Assembly (NCBI GenBank): GCA_949592205.1
Contig: CATIUR010000003.1
Location: 161,313,759-161,377,758 of the forward strand
Direction: 5' to 3'
From: Helichrysum umbraculigerum
Taxonomy: Eukaryota; Streptophyta; Magnoliopsida; Asterales; Asteraceae
DNA: 64,000 nucleotides
A model generated the notes under the pieces. The model ran no database searches and had not been told where the DNA came from. It saw nothing but the letters and a program-made list of their open reading frames with translations. The translations under genes and the position numbers were made by a program. Positions 34,450 through 46,440 of this stretch are shown here, one piece after another. Each line of letters starts with the position of its first letter. Positions within the stretch are counted from its first letter, which is position 1.

Positions 34450-35174
34450 CAGTGGCGTAGCTACTGTGGACTCAAGAAGGGTCCAGGCCCACCCTGAAAT
34501 CTTTTACTGCATTAACATATACATATTATGTAGTAAAAGTTTTGTCGATATAATCATTTGGCCCACCATAGATTGTAAGCATGTAAATAGATTGGCCCAT
34601 CTAGTCTACTTAAATAACTAATCACGTTCAAAAAACACGGAAATTAGCTATAGAAAAGCTATTTACGTATCTAAATTTTTTATGTGCGATTCACCCAATT
34701 TAATTCTTGTATCAATTTTTTGAGTAATTTTCTTCTAATTCTTTCAATGATTGATTAGTAAGTTGCGCCTATTATGTGTTTTGCTGATTTTTGTTTAATA
34801 TGACTATCTTCTCTAATTATTAAGTTTGTTTGAGATTCACCTGATTGTTTGTTTTGATTTACTACATGACTAGTATTGTTAACAGTTGATGAGACAAATT
34901 TTTTATTTTATTTCAATCTATAAGTTTTATATAAAAATGATGATGTTTGTTTGGGAATACTAAAGTTAATGGTGTAATAGGGTTACACTGATTTAAAAAA
35001 TATAGTCCATATTGTTATAGTGTACAATTTAGCGTTCATAAATAGTTTACGCTACCATGTTTTATTTTATTATTAGGCTCTTGAGTATTTACAGTCATTC
35101 ATAGTCTTCGACATTTTTAGTACTTGACATTTTGTTTTGGCCCACCCTATATAAGAATCCTGGCTACGCCACTG
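34450..35174. mobile_element. Non-autonomous hAT element (725 bp)
   Basis: The terminal inverted repeats start CAGTGGCGTAGC on both ends. An exact 8-bp target duplication, CTAGAGTT, lies at 34442-34449 and 35175-35182. An 8-bp duplication and CA...TG ends are hAT features. No transposase frame was found. Confidence 0.93.
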
Positions 35175-36814
35175 CTAGAGTTGAGTGACTACTAAGACAT
35201 GTTTATAAACTTATTAACAACATTTTTGAAGAAGGATAAAGTTCTTACAATGTGTGTGAAGAAACGGAGATGGCAAAGTTGATGTACTCGTTGTTGTGAT
35301 TGTTTTCGTGTCTTTATCTTCGTTTTTCGCCAAGGATTGAGATGGTGGCTCTTGGTGGTTTATTGTGGCTGATGGTGGTGGCTGATCACAGCCTAGAGAG
35401 AGAGGGAAAGGGTTTAGAGAGAGTGGGTGGCGGTGGTGAATGAAATGAGTGAAATGGAGGGTAAGGGTGTGTTGGTTAGTCAATTTAAGCAAGGAGGGGA
35501 GGGGGCATGGGGGCTGCAGATTTCGTGAGCCCCCACCCACTAGTTGGTGTGTAAAATCATTCCCCAAATTTGCGTCCCGTGTGGTGTTCGTTTACCCGTT
35601 CGTTTCGTCGTTCCTTTAAACGTTATACGTTATTTATATACATTTTCGTTATCGGTTCAAAAATCGATATTTTTAATAGAAGTATTTCATCAAAATACTT
35701 TGTTTTGAGTTATAAAAATATAACTTGTGACTATTTCGTTCGTCGGGCGCGAATTGCGCGTTTTTGTCGCATACGGTGAGTTTTATACGATACAAAATAC
35801 GTGTTAAATATTATCGACATAATATTTAGTAAATAATAATGTTATTAAATAATTTCGTATTATTTAATAATTTTGTTCACCAACGGTCGTATATTTTTGT
35901 CGGATTCGTTCCGAATGTTTTGTACGAAATTATAACTAATCACGAAATAAGTAATACTACGCGTATTAACTAGTTGGGCTTTGCTAGACTTATCTCTCAA
36001 AATTGTTGTGAATTCACTTAAGTAGGGAATTAGCCTAAAATGCAAATGTTTAGTGTACGTAATCGCGTTTAAATTTGCGGGGTGTCACAACAATCCTGTG
36101 ACTCTCCACGAAATCAAGTCGCTCATACGTGGTCGCCATGTCCCCATCCAAACGGGAGACATCACTCCGCAACTCCCTGGTGTAAGCACCTCTGTCAGCA
36201 GAAATCCTAAACAGTGTACGGATCACAGCAACCAAGGTGGGAATGGTCAGCTCCAAGGGCTCTCCAGTGGTAAGAAGTGGGGGTGGTGAACGTGAAGACT
36301 CTCCAGTATCAAATGTCGATGGAATGCCCTTGAGTGATCTCCACTCTCTCAGCAGATAGGGCATCCAGTCCAAGTGGGCAAATCTGAGCTGCCTCTGAGG
36401 TGGCTCCTCAGATAACTCCTCTGGCTCAATCATCGGCGCCTTGTCTCGTGGCGCTAGTGGTCCTGTAGGAAAATCTTTAATAATCATCCTAGGAGTCCTC
36501 CTCATCATAGGTCCGCAGGAGGTCTCTACAACCTGATGACGTGACTCACCTACCGTATGTGCTGTAACGGGGGTCGTAACAGGTAATGTCCGTGGTGCTA
36601 GAAATACATCGCTATAGTCGTCTGATGTCGCCCTAACGTGAATAGATGGGCTCTCGTGCACTGAAGTCGCACCGCTATCAAAGGTATCCTCTGTCGGCTC
36701 CTCGTTTGAGGCATACACGTATGTCGGAACTAGTCTAGACATGCTAAGACAAAAAGAAATCGCGTGTGACGTGTTAGGTGTATGCAAATGGATGAATTGT
36801 ATGGATGCATGCAT

Positions 36815-36906
36815 GTTGTGGCCAAGGCTATAGTCTAGGTCTCTAAGGTTTTCAGGTCACTTAAAGACTTATAGTTCGCTATAACCAATGGCTCTGATAC
36901 CAAGTC
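36815..36906 (-). other. Element X primer site and leader start
   Basis: The minus strand reads TGGTATCAGAGC at 36902-36891, four bases from the LTR. It is a tRNA-iMet type site, like that of element A. Confidence 0.85.
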
Positions 36907-37615
36907 TGTCACACCCCGCCAGACTGTAATCTACGATTAGCCTAAGTAAGTGCGGAAGCTGGTGACGTGGTGGGGCGCGAGCAGTTTCAACAAATATACA
37001 TCCACAGAGCATATGGTTATTGCAGAACATAATGTATTAAGATGCCAAGGTTAATAATTATTACAAAAGGTTACAACTTAGAAAAGTCGTAACAGTAGTA
37101 ATATTGTTTGAAACAGTGATGTCATAGAAATACATAATTCAAAAGTGGATTTCATGAGTATGACTGCAATAATTTGTAAATTTATTTTATTATTCCAAAC
37201 GCTTTATTCGAAATTATTAAAATAAAATTTTCATTAGTTTGGTTGTCGAGTTTGTTTTGTATATTTTTGTCGTGTACGATACATTTTGTATAAAACATAT
37301 AAATGTTTTTGTTTTATTTTTATTTTTCATTGTTCACGTAATACTTTCAACCAGATAACTATTTTAAAATAGTTTCGTGTTATTTTTAAACTTTGTATCA
37401 CCAACAATCGTATTTTTTTTTTGTCGGACTTTTTACGATAATTGTTCGCGTAATTATAAATAATTACGAATTTCGTAATACTTCTTGTATTAAAAGTTTG
37501 TGGGCACGCTAGACTTATCTCACCAAATAGTTTAGTTTTGTTTTTCGTAGGGAATTAGCTTAAGAAATGCACGTGATTAGTTATAAAATAATACCGTAAT
37601 TGGAGGAGTGTCACA
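36907..37615 (-). repeat. Element X 5' LTR (709 bp, probably internally deleted)
   Basis: It starts TGTCACACCCCGCC and ends GGAGTGTCACA on the plus strand. It resembles LTR Y at both ends (for example ATGCCAAGRKTAATARTTA near 37040 and 32208) but is far shorter than the 2.8-3.3 kb of its relatives. Confidence 0.75.
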
Positions 37616-37892
37616 GCGGAGGAGGTTGTGGACGGTGGTGGTGGTAGTGTGTTAGTGTGTGAGTGTTTGTGTGTGTTTTGTGAAGAGAGGGTGATGAGAG
37701 AATTTGTGTGTGTTTTGTGAAGTGATAATGAGAGGAAGATGATGACCAAAAATGTACCCCCTTTCATAAATTATATCTTTCATAAATTGCATTTTAATCC
37801 CTCAAAATATACATGCCCCTCCTAGCTCTCTTAAACATGCCTTCCCCTGATCTTAAATCATATATTATTATCAATAAATTGTTGAATATGCT
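37616..37892. other. Spacer, LTR-like G/T-rich sequence
   Basis: A duplicated GTGTGTTTTGTGAAG segment (about 37669-37684 and 37706-37721) and GGTGGTGGTGG runs resemble the inner part of LTR Y near 35280-35450. No gene seen. Confidence 0.4.
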
Positions 37893-39497
37893 TCAGGAGA
37901 GCAGGGGTCAAATGGAGAGAAATAAGGGCAGCCTCCACACTCATTCACAATGCACCATGTGTCAAACATAAAGTTTCATTTTTACCTCTCCACTATAATT
38001 ATGTTATAGTTTCTTTCCCAACTTCTTAAATAACACTCTTTCACCCCCCCACCACCACCAACCAACCACTCCCACCTCCTGCCACCAGCCGCCGCCTGTT
38101 ATCGCTGTCAGCCATCGCCCGCCGCTACCGGATTCCGGCCAATTTTTTTTTTTTTTAAGTAATAATTCTTTTTTCAAAATTTTTTTCTAATTTTTTTTTC
38201 CAAATTTTTTTTACAAACTTTTTTCTCCTTAAAAACACTGCATATTAATTTAAAACAAAAAAAAAACATTTTGTTGTATCTTGTGGTTATTTAACTGCCT
38301 TTTGTATATATATATATATATACATACAATTGCATATTGTAGTTTTGTGCATCGTGTATTTTATGTATTCATTGTTACTTATTTTTTTATAAGTGATATC
38401 ACATTTGTATTGCATTTTGTAGTTTATGTTTTACTGCATCTTATATATTGTATATACACCGCACCAAAATCTAGTACAAAAAGTATAATATGTATAATAT
38501 AAAATGCAGTACAAAACGAACAATATGTACTAAAAATATAAATATAAAATGCAGTAAAAACAACCGTATGTAGTATAATTTTATACAAAATACAGTATAA
38601 AACAAACAATCTGTACTAAAAAAGTTATATATAGAAAATGCATTAAAAATAACAGTATGCAGTATAATTTTATTCAAAATGCAGTAAAAAGATAATACAT
38701 ATAATACAAAATGCGGTACAAAAATAAACAATATGTACTAAAATTTTATATATACAAAATACAGTAAAAACAACAATATGCAGTATAGTTTATTCATAAT
38801 GCAGTAAAAAAATAATACATATAATACAAAATGCAGTACAAAACAAACAATACGTACTAAAAAATTATATATACTAAATGCAGTGCAAAACAAATAATAT
38901 GTACTAAAAATATATATACAAAATGCAGTAAAAAACAACAATATGCATTATCATTTTATACAAAATTCAATACAAAAAGATAATTTGTATAATACAAAAT
39001 GCAGTACAAATTAAACAACATTTGTTACAAAATGCAGTAAAAATAATAATATGTCATATAATTAATACAAATGCAGCATAAAAAGGGTAATATGCGTAAT
39101 ACAAAATCAATTCTAAAACAACAATATGGACTAAAAATTATGTATACAAAATGCAGTAAAAAAAACAATATGCAGTATAATTTAATTAAAAATGCAGTAA
39201 AAAAGATAATTTTAAAAAAAATTGAAAAAAAAAATTATTAATTTTTTTTTTTTTTTTAAATCTGCCGGAATCTAACGACGACGGCGACGGGCGACGGCGG
39301 GGGCAGCGACAGGGGTGAGAGTGGGTGGTTGGTGGTGGTGGAGGTGGAGAAGTGTTATTGAAGAAGTTGGGGGAATGAAGTTAAAGCATACCAAAAGTGA
39401 AGGGACCAAAATGAAATTATATGTTTGACACTTGTCACTTTGTGGATGGGTGTGGGGTTGCCCTCCTTTCTCTCCAAATGGGTGCTGCCCTCATGAT
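37893..39497. mobile_element. Foldback-type element 1 with ATGCAGTA minisatellite core
   Basis: The outer arms (about 37897-38140 and 39250-39497) are inverted copies of each other: matching GGAGAGAAA, GTGTCAAACAT, TTTCATTTT, CCACCACCAACCA and GC-rich GCCGCC/GGCGGC blocks. Poly-T and poly-A zones lie inside them. The core is many copies of TACAAAATGCAGTA-type units (about 38470-39200), with the opposite orientation on the short left side (TTTTACTGCAT near 38430). The exact ends and target duplication are not resolved. The family (foldback or Mutator-like with long TIRs) is uncertain. Confidence 0.65.
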
Positions 39498-39600
39498 CCT
39501 CTATCTAAGTTGTTATAACATACTCCGTATTTAATATTTTTAATAAATATTCAATAGACGGGTTTAACAAAAATTGTTATAATATACTTAATTTTTTTAA
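39498..39600. other. AT-rich spacer
   Basis: Nothing seen except TACTCCGTA at about 39522, a short motif that recurs in the window (see findings). Confidence 0.4.
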
Positions 39601-39731
39601 GGGTGATGATTCGTATACCACCTCTTTTTAGCCGTACACCACCATCTGTGCTTCATGATGTTGTACTATACAAAACTATAAAGTGTGTTAGTGGTGTATG
39701 ATTAAAAAAATGTGGTGTACGAATCACCACC
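39601..39731. mobile_element. Short TIR element, Mutator-like MITE (131 bp)
   Basis: The inverted ends of about 42 bp share GATTCGTAYACCAC and further TACACCAC blocks. The flanks are ATTTTTTTAA on both sides (39591-39600, 39732-39741), fitting a 9-10 bp target duplication, though the low-complexity flank weakens this. Confidence 0.7.
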
Positions 39732-39836
39732 ATTTTTTTAAATATATTCAACACACGAGTTTAGCACTGGTATTAAATACAACGGTAAAATTAATATTTA
39801 CATATTAAATAGTAGAAAATTGGTTGGGGATAATAT

Positions 39837-40290
39837 CATAGTTGTTAATTCGTGACTCGACTAGCGATTCGGAGTATTGATTTTTAACTCGTGACTCGAC
39901 TCGACTCGTAAGAGTCATAATTTTACAATAAATACATATATTTATATCTATATGTATATTATTGTTTAGATTTCTATCCTTAATTGAAGTAAAACATGAT
40001 GAAAGTCATTAAATAACACAAATGTTTAATTTATAATGGATTATTAGTCATTTTCTATCATATTTTGTCATTTTATATTTTTTATTAGATTACATTAAAC
40101 GTATGTCTGGTTTCTGACTCGTAAGAGTCGCTCAAGACTCGTAAGAGTCGCCCACAACTCGGAAGAGTCAATAAATGACTCGTAAGAGTCAAAGCCATTT
40201 ACGAGTCGGGGTCCGAGTCGCTTCGTTTTTTGAATTTCTGAGCCGACTCGTAAGAGTCGACTCGTGAATCGTAAGAGTTTAACAACTATG
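39837..40290. mobile_element. hAT-type MITE with internal GACTCGTAAGAGTC repeats (454 bp)
   Basis: The ends CATAGTTGTTAA/TTAACAACTATG are flanked by the exact 8-bp duplication GATAATAT (39829-39836 and 40291-40298). Inside, the perfect hairpin GACTC-GTAA-GAGTC occurs at about 39899, 40118, 40136, 40176 and 40247. Variants such as ACTCGGAAGAGTC are also present. Confidence 0.88.
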
Positions 40291-40360
40291 GATAATATAT
40301 ACGGAGTATTTGAGAAGGAGATTTACGCAAAACCTTTTTCCCTTGTAAACGGGAGGGATT

Positions 40361-41174
40361 TAATTAGAAGGAATTTAAAACTCACAAAAGAGGGAATATC
40401 AATATAAAGACAAAATAAATATACCCCGACAAAAGAACCCTCAAAAAATAGGTAGGTTGCCTGAGAGTGTAATACATCTAACTCCCAAGCCCCAACTGTA
40501 TCTATCGGTTCCTCAACCCCACAAATCTCTACTTAATTATACACAATCATTCTTTCTCATCGGTTGCTTCATCTACAAACCATGGTAAAGTTTGCACCTT
40601 TCTGTAATTTTTGCACTAATTTGTAGTGGGTATTAATTAATCAATTTTAAGTTTTTGTATACATGTTAATGGTTTGATCTATTTTGCGAGACTCCCCTGA
40701 GTTTTTTTCTACACTTGAAATTAGAGAGTCCTTAATCATATATTCTAAATATAATAATTTGGTGCGTTTGTTTGTTTAAGGTTAAAATAAGGGGGCTTTG
40801 ATCGAAATGTAGTTTTTTCTTCTTCTTCAGTTAAATACATAGTTGGATTATGTAGAAATTATGAGGTGTTTGTTGCAATGATTAGTAGTAAGTGTTTGGC
40901 TAAAACTGTTTATAATTATTCTAATTTTATACCAGTATTTATTTAGGTCAAACTAATCAGTTTATAAGAAGCATGTTAAAAGTTTCAGACTGATAACTCA
41001 TTATTGAGATAAATATAAGTATATGAATATTTGATACTGATTCATCAAGTTGCAATAATAGTATATGGAATAAAAATTGATGAATGCATAACCTAGCTGT
41101 ATTTAGATTCTCAATGGCTTTGAAAATATTACTAATTGATGTTATTTTTCAAATTATGTTGAACTTTTGTGAAG
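40361..41174 (+). promoter_or_regulatory. PMI1-like promoter, 5' UTR exon and 5' UTR intron
   Basis: This is homologous to 56995-57620. A likely 5' UTR exon ends at 40584 before GTAAAG. A leader intron would end at AG (41173-41174) just before the ATG. The duplicate keeps the same donor (57178, GTAAGT), which supports the model. Confidence 0.55.
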
Positions 41175-44100
41175 ATGGAGTCTGCAAAGATAAACATCGA
41201 TGACTATGGAAGTTCACGGCTGTTACATGATATTGAAGAAATTAGCAAAGCCTTATATTTACGTGACAACCCACCAAAGACTTTAATGCCACCCAAGTAT
41301 GTAAAAGACGTTTTGTTACTGAATGACAAGAAGTCATCTATATGGAAATGGAAGCCGTTTAAAGCGTTAACTCATATTAGAAATCATAGGTTAACTTGTT
41401 CTTTCTTTCTTCAAATTCATTCTATAGAAGGATTACCATTAAACTTTAACAACCTTAGCTTATGTGTTTATTGGAAAAGAAAACACGAGGTTTTAAAAAG
41501 TCGATCTATGCGTATTAAAGAGGGTGTTGCAGAGTTTGAAGAGACATTGATCCACCGTTGTTCAGTGTATGTTAGTAAAAGTGGTGCCCATGATGATGTG
41601 GCAAAGTACGCACCTAAGCTTTCTCTGCTGTATGCTTCTATAGTTGGAGCTCCTAATTTAGATATTGGGAAACATTGGATCGATCTCACGAGATTGCTTC
41701 CCCTATCTTTGATGGAGTTAGAAGATGAGAAAAACCGTTATGGAAAGTGGATAACGAGTTTTAAGCTTACAGGTAAGGCAAAAGGCGCGGTGATTAATGT
41801 TAGTTTTGGTTTTTCTTTATCTGTTGATGGTTTTATGAGGCTGAATAACTTTGGGAAGATTCCGGATAAAGGAAATAGGAAAATGCTTCAAAGGGTTGGA
41901 AGCATTCCAGGTAACTCGAGTCGTAGGGCCCGTGTGTCCAATCTATCTTTCGATTCGAAAGCTCATAATGGGATTGTAGTAAATGAAGGGCCATCAGTTA
42001 GTTTTCTTTATGAGTTACTTGATGATTCAAATTCAAGTTACTCAAAAGAATCAAGTTCAGTATCTAATGAGGTTTACGATGAAGAATTTACGGTTGTTGA
42101 CAAAGGTGTTGAATTTTCTAGATCTGTTGAAAATTCTTGTATCGAGACAATTGATGTGGCTGAACTTTTCGACGATGAAGTCTGTGGTGATTTAGAAGCA
42201 GAGACTGTTTTTAATGGAATTAGTTCTAAAGAGAATAATGTGTGCATTGAAGAATCCAGTGAAGAACTTGACTTATTTTTGCACAAACTTGTTATATCTG
42301 AATCACGAGAGTTAGATTTTTCATGTCACGAAGGCCAGTTTTTTGAGCATGATTACCACATGAAGAACGGAGAAATGTGTGAAGGGGGTAATTTGGTAAG
42401 GTCACGTAGCTTAGATGACCTCTCGAGCATTGTTGTCAATGATTTTATGAACTTGGTTGGTTCTGATAGCGAGCCTGAGTCTCCAAGGGAACGTCTTTTG
42501 AGACAATTTGAGCAGGAAACTTTAACTTCGGGAAACTTAATATTTGATCTCCATGCTAAAGAAGATAAAAAAGACTGTTCTAACATTTTTGATTCATCAT
42601 TTTTATTTCGAGAAGTGGAGACGGAACCTGATTATGAGAGGGGTCCCTCTTTGATTAGTAGAAGGAAAGCTAAAATGCTTGAGAATATAGAAACTGACGA
42701 ATTAATGCAACAATGGGGTTTGAATGAGAGGGCATTTCTGAATTCTCCAAGAACCGATTCGGGTGCATTTGGAAGTCCAGTTTATCTTTCACCCGAAAGG
42801 CCACATGAATTGCCTCTTCTTGGAGTTGGGTTGGGCTCAATTTTGAAGACTAAAGATGATGGATTTATAAGGTCCATGAATCCGTTGCTATTCCAAAAAG
42901 CTAAAAATGGTGAGAGATTAATTTTGCAAGTATCTAATTCAGTTGTGCTACCTTTGGAAATGGGATCTAATGGAATGGATATATTGATGAAATGGGCAAC
43001 GGTTGGATCCGAAAAGATGCTTTTTCAGGCATCCCGTTTAATGCCCATGGAAGAAATTACTGGAAAGATGTTACAACAAGCAGCTTGGGAATCTGAATTT
43101 AAAATGGAGGCGCTTGAGAGGTTAGCCGTTTTATATTTATAATATGTTTCAGCATCATGGAAGTAGAAACCAGAGGTGGCAATGTTGATTTATTTACTTG
43201 TGAATGGTTCAATTTGGATAATGGTTTATCTAGAACTGTCTTTTAAATGCATACAACCTCCTTACTCATTTTATTTTGTAATCATAGTTAACACATTAAA
43301 TGCTCATAGAAAATAGTGAAAAAAACAGAAAGTGATTGTGACTTGACCTGACGTGTCTCATGCTAAAAACCTATTGTGAACTCGTTACTCAATTTGACTT
43401 ACCCGCCCACCTCTATTATAAACTATAGATTTGAATGAGAGCTTCTTTTTGTGTAGGTGATGCACCATGGAATTCATGCACCAATTTTTCCAGTTAAATC
43501 TACAATAGATGCTACCATTTTAAAATTATCAAACTTTTTTTGTCTAGTAATTATAACGTCAATTTCGTGCTCCAGTTAGAGGTGGCAATTTGGAAGGTTG
43601 TTTTGGGTTATGTTATATCTCTAATAGATAAAGTTAAAGAAAAAGAAACAAAAAGAGTAGCAAAAAGGTAAACACGTCAAATGGGTCGAAGTGGTCATAC
43701 AGGTTGGTAAGGTGTGCAAAGTGTATTTTTAATGCATAAGACCATGCAAAACATCTTATCTATTAAACTAGGTTATTATCAAAATCATATTTGAAACACA
43801 AGTGATTTATATTAAAAAGATAGGACAAAAAGTATCTTGGGTCAACCCAACCTGATGCATCCCATTTAGAAACTAGAAAGTAGTACAAACTACAAGGACT
43901 GCCTGTTTTAACTCGTTACCCGCATCTTTTTCCACCTTTAGCTCCTGTGTATTTCTATTAAATTTTTAACAAATGCACTTTCTTAATGATCTATAACATG
44001 TCTCAGGGGTCAAAGGGTACTTCATGATACAGAGGCCAAAGAAACACAGATGAACATTTGTTGTGAGATTAATTCAGAATATGTTTCTGTAGAAAGTATT

Positions 44101-44733
44101 ATTCCTGTAGCTATTGAAAAGATTCAATACCTTTTAATTGAAGGATTAAGGATTCAATCTGGAATGTCAACCGAAGACCCTCCCTCAAGCATAAATTTAG
44201 CCTCTACAAGCAACAATGGCACTGAGGAACTAGTGGACATGTCCATATCATTAGATGAGTTGATAAAATTGGATTCTTCAAATTTCGTTAATGGAGACTC
44301 GTTTGATCACAATTGTGGGAATGTTAGTAACTTCACTTTAGGTCTACAAATGTTGCTTAGAGATCCATTACGAGATTATGAGCCCGTTGGTATCCCAATG
44401 CTTGCTCTAGTTCAAGTAGAGAGAATCACAAGCGTTGACCCAACTTTCAAAGTCAACGAAGTTCATGTCACGGGGTTCAAAGCTGACCCTCAGAAAAAGC
44501 AACATTCGGGTTCCCGTTGGTTGCATTCTAGTGGAATGACGGGTAAACCAAAACGGTATCCTTTGATCAAGTCAACTGCATTAATGAGATCATCTATACT
44601 GTCAATGAACAAGATGAAACATGAAGATACATTGTGGAGTATGTCTTCTTATGTTCATGGTGAAGTGCCTAAATGGAAAGAGCTATCTGGACTAAGTTTA
44701 TATGTAAGGAACCCTGATATTCTCTTTATTTGA
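41175..44733 (+). CDS. PMI1: PMI1-type NT-C2 domain protein, two coding exons (about 890 aa)
   Basis: Exons are 41175-43120 and 44007-44733. The intron 43121-44006 has GT-AG ends and keeps frame (2673 coding bases, 891 codons). An NT-C2 domain lies at residues about 61-217 (SFFLQIHSIEGLPLN, then VSFGFSLSV). The middle is acidic and Ser-rich and contains RSRSLDDLS. The C-terminal part is conserved (LLQQA-type helix, LRDPLRDYEPVG, DTLWSMSSYVHG) and ends at YVRNPDILFI. Known: Arabidopsis PMI1 (843 aa) is a cytosolic and membrane-associated plant protein needed for light-driven chloroplast and nuclear movement through short actin filaments. The ATG at 41175 is used; the open frame reaches two codons further up without an ATG. 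No stop or frameshift was seen. It could also be a PMI1-related paralogue. The end may be slightly short compared with relatives. Confidence 0.87.
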
Positions 44734-45790
44734 AAGTATCATGTGAATTATATACAGCATAAACGATATAGATTTTGAGGACATTGAGGCATGTCTTTTT
44801 AAAAGAGAATCCGATTTATGTGAAGTGTTCAATGACTGAAAATTTTGATTTCACATGTAAATCGCTTATATCTTATTAACGATATGTTTAAGAGGAATTA
44901 ATTATCTTGTTCTGTTGTTAAGGTTCAAGTAAGAACACTTATTATGGTGGGAACGGACATTTTTACTTTTAACTTAAAAATGAAATTATGTTTTTGATGA
45001 AAATTTATATTAAAATTCTTAGAACTGTGTGCTCTTTAATATGAGAATTTCTTTTAAAAAAATATGTGATAGACATTGTTAAAAATTTAGTGTGTATTAC
45101 AGTATCACACATAAAAGGCGCTATGATACACAACTTTAATTTGTGTATCATATATATTTTTTTATTTTTTTAATCGATCTAATATTAAAGAGGATAAAAT
45201 TTTATTAATTTTGACATAATTTTTTTTGCAAAACGTGTACATATGCTGAATTTAAAAATGAAAAAAGTCATTCCTACGTTACGATAAGAAGTTATTCTAC
45301 GATAACCTTCGTCGTCTTGGTTAATATATGTGAATATGTGATACCAAAAATATGGAAAATAACTACAGGGGTTTATCACATTTTGTCCAATGGTATTCTC
45401 ATATTCCTGGTAGATTTGATTTACCTTTTTAGTTTTACATTGTATATGATTAATCGTCTTCATCTCCGTATGGTAAGATTGATATCATATATACATTTTC
45501 AAACTTCGCGTCTGATAAACTATTTACATCAATGCTACTTTATTATACGGAGTATCATCTTAAATCATTCAAATATTATCTTTTTCGATAGTCAGTGCTC
45601 CTACTATGCTCACAATGTAACACACTAACACCTACCTGTTGAAGTTACAAACTTTTACAACCCAAAAAGGGGGAAACATGTTACAAATGTGAATAAAATG
45701 TTTATGGTAAAAAAATTTATAATAATAAAATAATAATCATTAATTCTAAGATATAGGGCTTCTAAGCCCATTAGTCATTAACACAGATCC
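44734..45790. other. Gene-free AT-rich stretch downstream of PMI1
   Basis: It holds TACGGAGTA at 45544-45552. A 40-base remnant at about 45755-45795 (GGGCTTCTAAGCCCATTAGT type) resembles the promoters of the two small acidic-protein genes at about 51130 and 53248. The short open frames here overlap on both strands and look random. Confidence 0.45.
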
Positions 45791-46240
45791 ATACAGTGGT
45801 GTCACAAGTAACCGAATTCAAATAACTAACTCGAACTCGAATAACTCAAATTCAAAGCTTATTCGGCCACCTGAATTTGAATGGTCCGAGTTTATTTGAA
45901 TTGGATAACATATATATATTTTAGACATTGAGTAACCCGATTAATCACAAATGTTATTTTATATACAAATATAACTATATATATGTAAGTCAGTTATGAT
46001 TTATATGAGTATATCCATATCCATATATAATATACATATAAATTACTTACGATGATTTATATAAACTATTAGTATTATTTTGTAAAGTTTAAAATTTTGT
46101 TAAATATGTGAATTTATGAAAAAAATCATCTTATTCGGGTTAAAATACATTACCCAAACTAGACTAAAAGTCGAATAACCCAAGCAAATAACTCAAAAAT
46201 TGAATAACCTGACCTGATCACACCTCTCTATGGCTATATT
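45791..46240. mobile_element. Possible TIR element
   Basis: The left end ACAGTGGTGTCACAAGTAACC and the right end in inverse (AGAGAGGTGTGATCAGGTCAGG) match loosely. Both sides run into GAATAACTC-rich sequence. No target duplication was found. Confidence 0.3.
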
Positions 46241-46398
46241 CGTATATCCATGGACTAGTTATCTTATCTTATCTCAGTATATATATAAGGCAAACTCTAT
46301 TTCTTCTTAGCATGACACATATCCTAATCTTATTATTTATTAACATTATTATATAATTTCCATTAATCTTTTATTTATCTCTATATTATATTATAGTA

Positions 46399-46440
46399 CT
46401 AGATTATAACCCGCAAGTTTTGCAGGCTACTTCATAATTT
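46399..46440 (-). mobile_element. Helitron 3' end, minus strand
   Basis: The minus strand reads a short stem CCTGC/GCGGG, then TTATAAT and the terminus CTAGT. This fits the hairpin plus CTRR end of plant Helitrons. The 5' end was not identified. Confidence 0.5.

Larger units (their letters stand above)
32072..36089 (-). repeat. Solo LTR Y inserted in element X leader ORF
   Basis: It starts TGTCGCACCCCC and ends GGGGTGTCACA (plus strand). The flanks are ACAAC (32067-32071) and ACAAT (36090-36094), a target duplication with one mismatch. The ORF reads on across it. Length is 4018 bp, or about 3285 bp without the inserted hAT element and its duplication. It contains the minisatellite, the hairpin array, a (TA)n run at about 33661-33694 and dispersed CCGAAAGT repeats (33655-33990). 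Confidence 0.8.
31922..36814 (-). pseudogene. Leader ORF of element X, split by solo LTR Y
   Basis: On the minus strand a frame of about 240 residues runs from 36814 to the LTR Y border at 36090. It resumes beyond the LTR at 32071 and continues to a stop near 31922. The start may be the second ATG (SRLVPTYVYASNEEP). It is acidic and Pro-rich, then helical near its C-terminus, ending with REIVDTTRAHVEVLERRARV and a hydrophobic stretch (VAGFVVGVCVMMAVF) that could be a membrane segment. It sits between the tRNA-iMet primer site and gag. I do not recognise a domain. Apart from the LTR the frame is open, so this extra ORF was under recent constraint or is recent. Confidence 0.6.

Noticed and set aside
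38281..39000. Several overlapping open frames on both strands with Phe/Tyr/Ile-rich products (also 62835-63309)
   Set aside because: They are read-through of the ACTGCATTTTGTA minisatellite in the foldback elements. The repetitive products have no initiation context or domain.
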